A DNA stretch of 64,000 nt, from NCBI RefSeq assembly GCF_015354245.1, contig NZ_JADKYZ010000013.1, positions 45,429 to 109,428 on the forward strand. Reading direction: 5' to 3'. This DNA is from Diaphorobacter caeni. GTDB lineage: Bacteria > Pseudomonadota > Gammaproteobacteria > Burkholderiales > Burkholderiaceae_C. This document shows positions 29,860-38,406 of the stretch, in pieces. Below the pieces are notes generated by a model. It had not been told where the DNA came from and ran no database searches. It saw nothing but the letters and a program-made list of their open reading frames with translations. The translations under genes and the position numbers were made by a program. How positions within the stretch are numbered: the first letter of the stretch is position 1; each line of letters begins with the position of its first letter.

Positions 29860-30606
29860 ATGAGCACCACCGCCGACCTCATCACCGCTCTCAAGAAAGA
29901 GCTCAAGTCCGCCCAGATGACCTACGCCGATCTGGCCAGAGAACTCGACATGGCGGAGTCCAGCGTCAAGCGCATGCTGGCCAAGGGCGACATGCCGCTC
30001 ACGCGCATCGACGCGATCTGCCGCGCGCTGCGCATCGACTTTGCCGACCTCGCGCGCCGCGTGGCCGAAAGCCAGCCGCTGCTCAAGGAGCTCACGCCCG
30101 AGCAGGAACGCGCCGTCGTCGCGGACAAGAAACTGCTGCTGATGGCGATCTGCGTGCTCAGCCAATGGACGCTCGAGCAGATCACCGGCACCTACCGACT
30201 GACCGAGGCCGAGGGCGTGAAATACCTCGCCCAGCTCGACCGCATCGGCATCATCGAGCTGCGACCGCTCAACCGCTACCGCCTCAAGCTCGCCAAGACC
30301 TTCCGCTGGCGCCCGCACGGTGCGGTGATGGACTACTTCCGCGAGCACGCGCTGCTCGACTATTTCTCCGGCAGCTTCGACGGTGCGGGCGAGGGCATGC
30401 TGCTGGTGCACGGCTCCATCAGCCGCGCCGTGGCCCCGGCGTTCAACGAGCGCATGCAGCGGCTGGCACAGGATTTTTCACAGCAGCATCTCGCCGACCA
30501 GAAACTGCCGCCACGCGAGCTTGAGGGCTACACGCTGGTGCTCGGCATGCGCAGCTGGGAATTCGCGGTCTTCGGGCAGATGCGAAGGACTGTTAGTCCC
30601 TCTTGA
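29860..30606 (+). CDS. XRE-family helix-turn-helix regulator with C-terminal effector-like domain
   Basis: A 248-residue protein. The N-terminal HTH (about 18-48) reads QMTYADLARELDMAESSVKR in pieces: TYADLARELD, then ESSVKRMLA. It is followed by a second, winged-like helical part around YRLTEAEGVKYLAQLDRIGIIELRP (in part) and a C-terminal region of unknown fold. The length is about twice that of minimal XRE proteins. It is divergent from the CREST/LplT-PlsC/HEAGH genes, which makes it a candidate regulator of that lipid-related row. The stop codon runs straight into a repeat unit. Confidence 0.82.
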   Translation: MSTTADLITALKKELKSAQMTYADLARELDMAESSVKRMLAKGDMPLTRIDAICRALRIDFADLARRVAESQPLLKELTPEQERAVVADKKLLLMAICVLSQWTLEQITGTYRLTEAEGVKYLAQLDRIGIIELRPLNRYRLKLAKTFRWRPHGAVMDYFREHALLDYFSGSFDGAGEGMLLVHGSISRAVAPAFNERMQRLAQDFSQQHLADQKLPPRELEGYTLVLGMRSWEFAVFGQMRRTVSPS

Positions 30607-30735
30607 GGCGCTTCGCGCCTTCCCCCCGCTCTCGAAACGCTTTGCGTTTCGGGCTGGGGGACGCAGCCAGCGCGGCGGGGCGGCCCTTGCGCGGCTGCTC
30701 TCGCTTGGGCCTCGCCAGTTTCAAACGCTGCTGAA
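30607..30735. repeat. Single copy of the ~134 bp GC-rich repeat unit
   Basis: This stretch directly after the XRE stop contains the same blocks as the array at 23793-24395: CGCTTCGCGCC, ACGCAGCCAGCGCGGCGGGG, CGCGGCTGCTCTCGC and AAACGCTGCTG. Its hairpin portion differs, carrying CGAAACGC-ttt-GCGTTTCG instead of the shorter CTCGCTTCGCG. It occupies much of the 309-base gap 30607-30915. The remainder holds only the leader of the next gene. Confidence 0.85.
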
Positions 30736-30915
30736 GACGCGAGGCGCCACAGGTAACTGCGTTGTTTGCCGAAAAGATGGGGCAAGCAAGCATCGACACA
30801 CTTGTACACAACACTTTGCCAAGCGCTCAAACAGAGAGAACTTCCGCTTCACACACGGGATTCATGATTCGCTTCACGGTGGCAGCAATCCAAGCCACCG
30901 AACAAGGAGCACCAC

Positions 30916-31317
30916 ATGATTCGCACACCTCTCATCGCCGCCAGCATCGCTGCTGCAGCATTCGGACTGGCAGCCGGAGCAGCTCATGCAGGCCCCCAGA
31001 TCAACGTGCAGATCGGCACGCCCTACCCCGCCGTGATGCCCGTGCAGTACAGCGCACCGCCCCCTCCACGCTATGAACGCGTGCCCGCCCCGCGTCGCGG
31101 CATGGTCTGGTCGCAAGGCCATTGGGAGTGGCGCGGCCACCGCCATGTCTGGGTGCCCGGCACCTGGGTTCGCGTGCGCCCCGGCCACAGCTACCACCAG
31201 CCCGCGTGGGTGCAGCGAGGCGATCGCTGGCAGTACAACCGGGGCGGCTGGGACCGCGATGGCGACGGTGTGCCGAACCGCCACGACCGTCGCCCGGACA
31301 ACCCTTATCGCAACTGA
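30916..31317 (+). CDS. Secreted Trp/His-rich protein with YXWGXW/WxxGxW-type repeats
   Basis: A 133-residue protein with a signal peptide (cleaved near AAHA, residue 25). The mature protein is rich in Arg, His, Pro and Trp, with repeated W-x-x-G-x-W-like units: SQGHWEWRGHRHVWVPGTWV in the middle. A calcium-binding-like DRDGDGVPNRHD near the C-terminus resembles thrombospondin type 3 repeats. Such proteins are common in betaproteobacterial envelopes; their function is unknown. AAGGAG lies seven bases before the ATG. It is a single gene converging with the FIST gene. Confidence 0.8.
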   Translation: MIRTPLIAASIAAAAFGLAAGAAHAGPQINVQIGTPYPAVMPVQYSAPPPPRYERVPAPRRGMVWSQGHWEWRGHRHVWVPGTWVRVRPGHSYHQPAWVQRGDRWQYNRGGWDRDGDGVPNRHDRRPDNPYRN

Positions 31318-31342
31318 TCGGATTCCCCCTGGACAGAGCGAT

Positions 31343-32641
31343 TCACGCCGCCGGTGTGCTGCCGACAAACACGGTCAGCACACCGGCATAACCGTAACGG
31401 CGATGCTCCGCGATTTCACCGCGTGCAAAGAATCCCACGAGCGGCACGTCGCCGAGCGCACGACGCACAATCTGCAGTTCCGCGTTGCTGCCACCGAAGA
31501 ACTGGCCGCTGCGATCCGAGCAGCTCACGTACACGGCGCCCAGCATGCGCCGGTGCGAAGTGATCCGGTCATAGGCGCCTGACGGCTCCACGTTCGTGCT
31601 GCCATGCACCGTGAGCACGTCTTCGGCGGGCTCGAGTTCTTCGCGTATCTCCGCGCAGATGCGCATCAGGTCGGCGCGTGCGGTGCTCCGATGGCGCTGG
31701 CAGAAAGCCATCAGCGAGCCCAACTGCACGCCTTCTTCGAGCGCCACCCCACGGCGCGTGGCATCCAGCCCCACGATGTGGCGCACCCGCGCGTCAGGGC
31801 CGAAATGCCCGGTGCTGTGCGGCTGGCGCGAGCCCGCATCGAGCAGCCCGACCATGGTCGCGTTCACCGCCTCGATGGCCGGCTGCGTGTCACCTTCGAG
31901 CGAAACCCCCAACGTCTCCAGCAGCATGTCGAGCGCGGGCACGCCGTCGAGCTCAAGCACCAGGTTGTCCTGCACCGCCGTCACCACGCCCCAAGGCGCA
32001 ATCGGCCGACACCCCTGCGTCACGCGCGACACCCACTGCACCTCGGGCCCGAACGCCACGCCCGACAGGCCGCCCTGCAGCACGCCGGAATCGTCCCCGT
32101 GCCTCTGCGTGTGTTCACGCAGCAGATCCAGCGCGAACTGCACCTTGGTGCCACGGCTCGCCGCCACGCCGCCGAACACATGGCCCGCGCTGGTGCGCTG
32201 CGCCATCTCCTCCAGCACTTCGCTCAGATCGGGCGTGAACTCATCCGCGTGGACCAGCGCCGTCTGCATCGCGAAGCCCCCCTGCCCCGCACGCGGCATC
32301 GGCGCCACGCCCGAGAAGATGCGCCAGTGCTCGGGCGCGATGTCGCAGAGCATGACCGAGAGCGCGGGCTCGTCGAAATACTCCGCATTGTTCGCCGCGA
32401 CGCCGATGCCGACGGTGCCGCTCCAGGCCTTCACGTCCGGCAGCTGCTGCGACAGGAATGCGAGCAGCTGGCTGGCCTCGCCAGCATAGTGGTCGGTGAT
32501 GTACAGAAGCCCCAACGACGGCGCACGCGCGTAGCCCGGCAGGGCCATCTGTGCACGCAGCTGCGCCAGCACCAGAGCTCCCGCCATCCGCCATTGCGGG
32601 TGGGTGGCGTGGCCCGAGGGGAACAGCCTCGCCGACATCAT
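31343..32641 (-). CDS. FIST domain protein (FIST_N and FIST_C)
   Basis: A 432-residue cytoplasmic protein. The N-terminal part has the SLGLLYITDHYAGEA and SGTVGIGVAANNAEYF stretches of FIST_N; the C-terminal part around SSDRSGQFFGGSNAELQIV (in part) and GFFARGEIA is typical of FIST_C. The family is a predicted small-ligand (amino acid-like) sensor tied to signal transduction. It has no output domain of its own. It starts 43 bases after the PhaM gene stop on the same strand, so they may be one transcript, though the functional link is unclear. ATG 32641 or 32638 are both possible. Confidence 0.82.
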   Translation of the reverse strand: MMSARLFPSGHATHPQWRMAGALVLAQLRAQMALPGYARAPSLGLLYITDHYAGEASQLLAFLSQQLPDVKAWSGTVGIGVAANNAEYFDEPALSVMLCDIAPEHWRIFSGVAPMPRAGQGGFAMQTALVHADEFTPDLSEVLEEMAQRTSAGHVFGGVAASRGTKVQFALDLLREHTQRHGDDSGVLQGGLSGVAFGPEVQWVSRVTQGCRPIAPWGVVTAVQDNLVLELDGVPALDMLLETLGVSLEGDTQPAIEAVNATMVGLLDAGSRQPHSTGHFGPDARVRHIVGLDATRRGVALEEGVQLGSLMAFCQRHRSTARADLMRICAEIREELEPAEDVLTVHGSTNVEPSGAYDRITSHRRMLGAVYVSCSDRSGQFFGGSNAELQIVRRALGDVPLVGFFARGEIAEHRRYGYAGVLTVFVGSTPAA

Positions 32642-32684
32642 CAAAGCGCCGTCCGGCCCGTGGTCTGGCGCGTGCGCCAGCCGT

Positions 32685-33533
32685 TCACTTCGATGCCTTG
32701 GGGCGGGTCTTCTTTGCAGCGGCGGATGTGGCCGTCGACTTCTTCGCCGCAGCCGCTGTCTTGGCGGCTGGCGCTTTCGCTGCGCCCGCAGCCTTGCTCG
32801 CGACCGCCATCGCCGAGCGCGTCATGGCCTCCGCGCCCTTCATGCTGTCAGCGGCGAACTGCGTCGCCATGTCGGACGCCTTCTTGAAAGCCTCCTGCGC
32901 CGCAGCGCCGCCACCCACACCCCCAGCACTCGCCATTGCAGGCGCGTTCGCCGCCTGCTGCGACACGTCGCGCATCGCGCTGGTTGCGATCTGCTGGAAC
33001 TGGTTGGTCAGCGAGGTCCACCACTGCACCGGATCGACCATGCCCGACGCGCCGGGCATGAATGCCGCTGCGGTTGCGGTCTTGTCCTGCGATTGCGCGC
33101 GTGGCGCTTCGGCGGGCTTGTCCGCGGCTTTGGGTTCAGATTCAGGTTCCGGAGCCTTCGCCGCCTTGCTCGCGCTCGCCGCAGCGCTCTTGGCAGCGCC
33201 TGCGACACCCGCCATCTGCGCGCCGAAAGCGCCTGCGATGTCGCCCATCGCGACGTTCATGTTCTCCAGCGTGGCGAGCGTCATCTTCTGCACTTCGAGC
33301 GCCTGGATGGTGGCCGCGAGCGCGCGCGAATTCTGCTCGAGCCAGAACTGCACCGACTTCAATTCACCGATGCGCTTGTCCAGCTCTTCCACGCTCACCG
33401 TGGGTGCAACCCAGCTCGCGAGTCCCGGCATCGGCGACGCGCCGGACGTCGCGCCCTTCGCCAGATTCTGCAGAAAATCGAAGCCCGGTACAAAGCGCCC
33501 GAAACCAAAGGGTGTGTTGTCAGTGTCGCTCAT
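32685..33533 (-). CDS. phaM: PhaM-type polyhydroxyalkanoate granule regulatory protein
   Basis: A 282-residue protein. Its N-terminus has the PhaM-like motif PFGFGRFVPGFDFLQNLA (8-25), followed by a helical part (ELDKRIGELKSVQFWLEQNS) and an Ala-rich linker. The C-terminus is a Lys/Ala tail with AKKSTAT and AKKTRPKASK. In Ralstonia eutropha PhaM activates the PHA synthase and tethers granules to DNA through its basic tail. The start at 33533 is preferred over the longer open frame, which has no homology-like character. It is divergent from the HU-like gene, whose product has a similar tail. Confidence 0.82.
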   Translation of the reverse strand: MSDTDNTPFGFGRFVPGFDFLQNLAKGATSGASPMPGLASWVAPTVSVEELDKRIGELKSVQFWLEQNSRALAATIQALEVQKMTLATLENMNVAMGDIAGAFGAQMAGVAGAAKSAAASASKAAKAPEPESEPKAADKPAEAPRAQSQDKTATAAAFMPGASGMVDPVQWWTSLTNQFQQIATSAMRDVSQQAANAPAMASAGGVGGGAAAQEAFKKASDMATQFAADSMKGAEAMTRSAMAVASKAAGAAKAPAAKTAAAAKKSTATSAAAKKTRPKASK

Positions 33534-33792
33534 GATGTGTTGTCTCCATGCTGATGGCGTGAACGGAATTGATGACAGATACTCGCGCAACTCGCAGCTT
33601 AACGTCAACAGCAGTTCACCTGAAAAAGCGCCGGATCGCGTGGCTCTTTCGCCGCAAAACCGCCATTGAATGCAGTTTTCAAGTGGTTTTGAACCCGCAC
33701 ACCACGCACGTCTTGGAAATCTCGCCCTAGAATGCCGACACCAGCACTGCTGGCGGTATTTCGAATCAACATACATACAAACCAACTTCATC

Positions 33793-34305
33793 ATGGCAAC
33801 TGCAAAGAAAGCGAGCGCGCCCGCCAAGAAGGCCGCTCCTGCAACGACAGCGAAAACCAAGGCTGCACCCGCAGCGAAGAAGGCTGCTCCTGCAGCCAAG
33901 AAGGCACCTGTGGCTACGAAGGCCGCCGTGGCCAAGAAGGCTCCCGTCGCCAAGAAGGCTGCTGCAGCTCCCGCTGCGCCTGCAGCCGTGAAGCCGATCA
34001 AGGACGTGTTCAACAAGTCCTCGCTGATCGCTCACCTGGTGGAAGCCAGCGCCGTCGAAGCCAAGGCCGTCAAGGCCGTGCTCGTGGCACTGGAAAACGC
34101 CATTGTGGCATCGGTGCACAAGAAGGGCTCCGGCGAGTTCACGCTGCCAGGTCTGCTGAAGATCGGCGTGCTGCAGGTCCCAGCCAAGAAGAAGCGCTTC
34201 GGCAAGGACCCCTTCACCGGTGAAGAGCGCTGGTTCGACGCCAAGCCCGCCACCGTGAAGATCAAGACCCGCGCCCTGAAGAAGCTCAAGGACGCTGCGG
34301 CCTGA
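33793..34305 (+). CDS. HU/IHF-family DNA-binding protein with Ala/Lys-rich N-terminal tail
   Basis: A 170-residue protein with two parts. Residues 1-65 are a histone H1-like tail of repeated AKKA and PAAKKA units. Residues about 70-170 resemble an HU/IHF fold (KSSLIAHLVEAS, then KKGSGEFTLPGLLKI and AKKKRFGKDPFTGEE). Such fusions are known in betaproteobacteria as nucleoid-associated proteins. The ATG at 33793 follows a weak leader. The gene ends in a strong palindromic terminator. Shared tail composition with the divergent PhaM suggests both act on chromosome organisation. Confidence 0.88.
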   Translation: MATAKKASAPAKKAAPATTAKTKAAPAAKKAAPAAKKAPVATKAAVAKKAPVAKKAAAAPAAPAAVKPIKDVFNKSSLIAHLVEASAVEAKAVKAVLVALENAIVASVHKKGSGEFTLPGLLKIGVLQVPAKKKRFGKDPFTGEERWFDAKPATVKIKTRALKKLKDAAA

Positions 34306-34330
34306 TCGGCGGCCACGCTGCCCACGCAAA

Positions 34331-34360
34331 GAAAAAACCGGCACATGTGCCGGTTTTTTC
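34331..34360. terminator. Bidirectional terminator between the HU-like and phosphatase genes
   Basis: A perfect 30-base palindrome, GAAAAAACCGGCACA and its reverse complement, with A-run before and T-run after the GC core on either strand. It serves the HU-like gene (+) and the phosphatase gene (-), which converge here. Confidence 0.95.
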
Positions 34361-34383
34361 TTGCCCGCTCCATGCGCGGACGG

Positions 34384-35193
34384 TCAGCCCTGGGGCGTCT
34401 CGGTCAGATACAGCTGCGCGAGTCGCGCGCGCTCCCGCTCACCCACGCCGAGCTGCTTTTCCATGTACTTTTCGAGCCCGCCGAAATCGGCATCGACCGA
34501 TTGCAGCGCGGCTTCGAGGAAGTCTTCCTGCACGCGCCACAGCACGTTGAGCACCTCCTCCGGCGCACCGTTGCCGATGGCGGCGGGCCGACGGTAGAGC
34601 GCGTTGGTCAGCAGATAGTCCTCCATCACCACCGAGCGCGGCACGCCGAGCGTCATCAGGATCAGCGCGGCGGCGAAGCCGGTGCGGTCCTTGCCTGCGG
34701 TGCAGTGGAACACCAGCGGCGCGTCGTCTTCGAGCAGGTGTTCGAACAGCTCCGCGTACTGCTGCGCATTGTTGGCGACGAAGGCGCGGTAAGTGTCCTG
34801 CATCAGCCCCACGGCGATGTCCGCCGTCATGCGTTGGCCCGCCAGAGTCATCTCCTTGGCGCGCTGCACCACGGTGGGCTCGATGGAGAGCGCGTGGTAG
34901 CGCACGTTCGGAATCGAATAGGCCTGCGCCGCACGTTCCACATCGCCGCGAAAGTCCAGCGCGCGCGACACGCCGATGTCGGCCAGCGTGCGCGTGTCCT
35001 GCGCGGTCAGCGCCGCCAGATGGTCCGAACGGAAGATGCGGCGCCAGCGCACCTGACGACCTTCATGGCCACGGTATCCGCCGATGTCGCGGAAGTTGGA
35101 GGCTCCTGAAAGATTGAGCGTACGTGTGAATTGATGATCCATGCCCACACTGTATTGGAAAAGCTCCGATTGGGTGTGACACCTGTTCGACAT
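34384..35193 (-). CDS. Tyrosine/dual-specificity protein phosphatase (Y_phosphatase3 type)
   Basis: A 269-residue cytoplasmic enzyme with the active-site loop HCTAGKDRT (163-171), the C-x5-R motif of protein tyrosine phosphatases. The preceding NFRDIGGYRG (33-42) and SDHLAALT segments are typical of the MptpB/LipA-like class, which can act on phosphotyrosine and phosphoinositides. If the start is ATG 35193 it overlaps the upstream stop as TGATG; ATG 35142 (MDHQFTRTLNLSG) would give 252 residues. Its target is unknown. It lies at the end of a two-gene unit. Confidence 0.88.
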   Translation of the reverse strand: MSNRCHTQSELFQYSVGMDHQFTRTLNLSGASNFRDIGGYRGHEGRQVRWRRIFRSDHLAALTAQDTRTLADIGVSRALDFRGDVERAAQAYSIPNVRYHALSIEPTVVQRAKEMTLAGQRMTADIAVGLMQDTYRAFVANNAQQYAELFEHLLEDDAPLVFHCTAGKDRTGFAAALILMTLGVPRSVVMEDYLLTNALYRRPAAIGNGAPEEVLNVLWRVQEDFLEAALQSVDADFGGLEKYMEKQLGVGERERARLAQLYLTETPQG

Positions 35194-36086
35194 CAGCGCG
35201 CAGGCGACGCCAGCGGCAGTGCTTCATCACGCTCCGAGCAGCGGTAGACCGGAAAACTCCCCGGCACCTCGGTCGAACGCAGCGAGGCTTCCGTTGCATA
35301 GATCGACTCCGTCCACGACGCGGTTGAGGGCACTGCGTCGACCAGCACGCGCTGCTGCTCGGGGCCAAGAAACACGCCGACGCCCTCGAGATCCACGCGC
35401 CCGCAATGCACGCGCGGATTGAAATCCAGTTCCTTGGCGATCAGATAGCTCTTTTTGAGGAGCAGCGGCTCGGACAGGCGCTCGTGAATGAACACCAGCG
35501 CCATCACGCCGATCGTCGCTCCGGACAGCATGATCAGCGAGGAAAAAACGGAAATGCGCGTCGCGCGCTGCCTGCTGAGAACGTAGCGCAGAAAGTGCCA
35601 CAGGCTGAAGACGATCATCAGATAGATCAGCGGCCGGCTCGCGAGAAACATCTGCACGAAGGTCAGCACCTGGCTCGATCCGGGAAACGCCGATGCGTCG
35701 ACGCCGTACACGCGGTTGAGCAGCACGCTCGCCTGCAGCGCCGCCTGCGTGTACATGAACCACATGAACACCGCCAGCGCCGCCTGCGACGCGAGTTGTC
35801 CGCCGATGTGGCGCGTGAACTCCGAGTGGCTGATGTAGGCGATCAGATAGAACACCAGAAACACGATGCCGAACCAGAACACGCTCGGCGAGAGATCCCG
35901 CATCCAGCCGATCCCCGAGCGCGCCAGCAGATCGCCCAGCACGAACACGAAGAACAGCCCCACGACACCGGTGGCCGCCACACCCAGACTTCTCACGCTG
36001 TGGGCGTGCGTCTTTTTTCCCGCGTCGCTCCGTGCGGGCTCTTTGCGTTCGGGACTCTGGCCGCTGGGTGCGTCGTTCATCTTCAC
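35193..36086 (-). CDS. Uncharacterised membrane protein upstream of the phosphatase
   Basis: A 297-residue protein. After a charged 30-residue N-terminus come about five transmembrane helices (for example VGLFFVFVLGDLL, FWFGIVFLVFYLIAYI, PLIYLMIVFSLWHFLRYVL, LIMLSGATIGVMALVF). A soluble C-terminal tail of about 80 residues follows, including FNPRVHCGRVDLEGVGVFLGPEQQRVLVD in part. No family recognised. Coupling to the phosphatase gene through a TGATG overlap suggests they are made together, perhaps as membrane partner and enzyme. The H-NS terminator separates it from the gene upstream. Confidence 0.65.
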   Translation of the reverse strand: MKMNDAPSGQSPERKEPARSDAGKKTHAHSVRSLGVAATGVVGLFFVFVLGDLLARSGIGWMRDLSPSVFWFGIVFLVFYLIAYISHSEFTRHIGGQLASQAALAVFMWFMYTQAALQASVLLNRVYGVDASAFPGSSQVLTFVQMFLASRPLIYLMIVFSLWHFLRYVLSRQRATRISVFSSLIMLSGATIGVMALVFIHERLSEPLLLKKSYLIAKELDFNPRVHCGRVDLEGVGVFLGPEQQRVLVDAVPSTASWTESIYATEASLRSTEVPGSFPVYRCSERDEALPLASPAR

Positions 36087-36111
36087 TGGGCTCTCAGAGC
36101 GTGATTACGAT

Positions 36112-36145
36112 CTCAAAAACAAAAAGGCAACCACATGGGCTGCCT
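36112..36145 (-). terminator. Rho-independent terminator of the H-NS gene
   Basis: On the minus strand the stem AGGCAGCC / GGTTGCCT with a five-base loop (one G-U pair) is followed by TTTTTGTTTTT. It begins 12 bases after the H-NS stop codon. Confidence 0.85.
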
Positions 36146-36157
36146 TCTGCTGGCGGT

Positions 36158-36433
36158 TCATTGGATCTCGAACTCGGCGCGATCCTTGCCGGCAATCCAC
36201 TTCGGCGGCTTGCCGCGGCCGCTCCAGGAGGCCCCGCTGACCGGATCGCGGTACTTGGCGGCGGCCTTCACGCCGGCGGGCTTCCAGGGGAAGACCTGCT
36301 GCGCAGTGAAGCCGAACTCGGCGATCAGCGAATGCACGGTGGCCAGAGCGGCCTTGGATTCGGATTTCTTGGCTTCGGCGATCTGTTGGTCCAGTGCCTG
36401 CTTCTGTGCCAGAAGTTCTTTGTAGGTAGTCAT
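36158..36433 (-). CDS. H-NS family nucleoid protein
   Basis: A 91-residue H-NS-type protein. The N-terminal helix MTTYKELLAQKQALDQQIAEAKK (in part) is the oligomerisation coiled coil. The C-terminal DNA-binding core contains KYRDP, then SGRGKPPKWI, the classic minor-groove-binding loop of the family. It binds AT-rich DNA and silences genes. A longer open frame upstream is rejected because MTTYKELL is the normal start. It is monocistronic with its own terminator. The 266-base upstream gap to aspA holds its promoter, not clearly readable. Confidence 0.9.
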   Translation of the reverse strand: MTTYKELLAQKQALDQQIAEAKKSESKAALATVHSLIAEFGFTAQQVFPWKPAGVKAAAKYRDPVSGASWSGRGKPPKWIAGKDRAEFEIQ

Positions 36434-36699
36434 CAATGATTCACGGGTAGGAGCGAAGAAACAGCGTATCGCCATCGGCAGGGAGGGGAGCATGGAGTGC
36501 ACCCTCACTCACCGATGCGACGGCAGAGTCGGCTCGGATTTTATATGGCGACAGACGCGCCACCCGGCAGACAGGGCCATGCGACGTCAAGAAAACGCCG
36601 CACACCCCGCCTGGCGTGATTCAGCGGCCCATCCCGTGAATCGCCGCCGCAACCATCAGGCGAGGCAGGCCTTGCCCAGAGCACAGGCCATGCCGAGAC

Positions 36700-38103
36700 T
36701 CAGACTGCAGCCGTCAATGCGCCAGGAGTGGTCAACTTGTCAGCGACCAGCAGCTCTTGCATCTGCGCCTGGCTCATGATGCCCAGTTGCTCGGCCACCA
36801 CGGCAATCGGCAGTCCCGACGCGATGGCGGTCTTGGCGATCTTGGCGGCCTTCTCGTAGCCGATCATCGGATTGAGCGCCGTCACCAAGGTCACCGACTC
36901 GGCGATGCGTGCATCCAGCAGGCTGGTGTTGGCTTCAATGCCTTCCACGCAATTGACCTGCAGGGTACGGCAGGCACTGCTCAGATGGGTCAGGCTTTGA
37001 TGCAGCGCCCAGGCCATCAGCGGTTCGAATGCGTTGAGCTGCAATTGGCCAGCTTCGACCGCCATGGTGATGGCGGCGTCGTTGCCGATCACTTCAAAGC
37101 ACACTTGATTCATCACTTCGGGGATCACGGGATTGACCTTGCCCGGCATGATGGACGAGCCCGCCTGGCGCGCTGGCAGCTTGATGTCGCCCACACCGGC
37201 CTGCGGGCCGGACGACAGCAGGCGCAGGTCGTTGCTGATCTTCGAGAGCTTCACGGCAATGCGCTTCAGGATGCCGGAGATGTCCGCAAAGGCCCCCGTG
37301 TCGCCGGTGGCTGCAATCAGGTCACCCGCCTTCACCACGGGCACGCCCGAGAATTCGGCCAGCTTGGGCACCACCACGTCCACGTAACCGACGGGTGCAT
37401 TGATGCCGGTGCCGATCGCGGTGCCGCCCATGTTGATTTCACACATCAGGCTGGCCGACTCACGCAGACGCTTTTCGTCGTCGGCGATCATCGAGACGAA
37501 CGCGTTGAACTCCTGGCCCAGAGTCATGGGCACGGCATCCTGCAACTGGGTGCGGCCGATCTTGAGCACATCCTTGAATTCGACCGCCTTGGCCTGGAAG
37601 GCGCCGCGCAGCGCAGTCAGTGCCGCCAGCAGGTCCTGAATGCCGAAGTAAGTCGCCAGCTTCACCGACGTCGGGTAGGCATCGTTGGTGGACTGCGAAG
37701 CGTTGACGTGATCGTTCGGATGAATCACGTCATAGCGTCCCTTGCCCAGCCCCAGCGTTTCAAGCGCGATGTTGGCGATGACCTCGTTGGCGTTCATGTT
37801 GGTCGACGTGCCCGCGCCGCCCTGGATCACGTCCACCACGAACTGGTCGTGATGCTCACCGGCGATGAGAATGTCGCAAGCCTTGGCAATGGCATCCGCC
37901 TGCTGCTGATTGATGGCGCCCATCGTCAGATTGGCCACCGCAGCCGCTTTCTTCACATAGGCGAACGCACGCACCAGCGCTGGCATTTCGGCCACGGTTC
38001 GGCCCGTGATCGGGAAGTTCTCCACCGCACGGGCGGAATGCACCCCCCAGTAGGCGTTGTCGGGAATGTCCTTGGGACCCAAAAAGTCGCTTTCTTGGCG
38101 CAT
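36700..38103 (-). CDS. aspA: Aspartate ammonia-lyase (aspartase)
   Basis: Reversibly deaminates L-aspartate to fumarate and ammonia. The 467 residues show the fumarase/aspartase signature GSSIMPGKVNP (about 318-328), HPNDHVNASQSTND (around 140) and GGAGTSTNMNANEV (around 97), the substrate-binding segments. Length is typical. The start MRQESDFLGPKDIP is natural for the family. It stands alone on the minus strand; the leader (38104-38270) contains a small hairpin. Regulation cannot be read with confidence. Confidence 0.93.
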   Translation of the reverse strand: MRQESDFLGPKDIPDNAYWGVHSARAVENFPITGRTVAEMPALVRAFAYVKKAAAVANLTMGAINQQQADAIAKACDILIAGEHHDQFVVDVIQGGAGTSTNMNANEVIANIALETLGLGKGRYDVIHPNDHVNASQSTNDAYPTSVKLATYFGIQDLLAALTALRGAFQAKAVEFKDVLKIGRTQLQDAVPMTLGQEFNAFVSMIADDEKRLRESASLMCEINMGGTAIGTGINAPVGYVDVVVPKLAEFSGVPVVKAGDLIAATGDTGAFADISGILKRIAVKLSKISNDLRLLSSGPQAGVGDIKLPARQAGSSIMPGKVNPVIPEVMNQVCFEVIGNDAAITMAVEAGQLQLNAFEPLMAWALHQSLTHLSSACRTLQVNCVEGIEANTSLLDARIAESVTLVTALNPMIGYEKAAKIAKTAIASGLPIAVVAEQLGIMSQAQMQELLVADKLTTPGALTAAV

Positions 38104-38141
38104 GGTTGGCAGATCAAAAGTTGGAAATGGTGTAACTCAGC

Positions 38142-38159
38142 CTTGGCGATGCCGCCAAG
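38142..38159 (-). promoter_or_regulatory. Hairpin in the aspA leader
   Basis: CTTGGCG-atgc-CGCCAAG, a 7-bp stem 39-56 bases before the aspA start. It may influence aspA translation or mark a binding site. In the surrounding 303-base gap (38104-38406) I see nothing else, and the tail end lies past the stop of the response regulator gene. Confidence 0.3.
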
Positions 38160-38406
38160 ACCTCTTTGAACTAGATTCGGACGTAGCAAAGCCCAGCGAG
38201 TCAGCACCAACAAGGTGCAGATCCAGCTGGGCCGCTGCCGTGAACTATGCAAAAGAATAGATGAGTTTCAACTTTTCTTGCATACGGGGTCCAATGTCGC
38301 ACTGTATTGGTGCGAATTGTTTTTCCGCGGACTGCAAGGAACCTCCGGCGCCATGGCCTTCCAACGGTATGTGGTCACTCTTGCCGGAGTGCCTGCGCGC
38401 GTGGCC

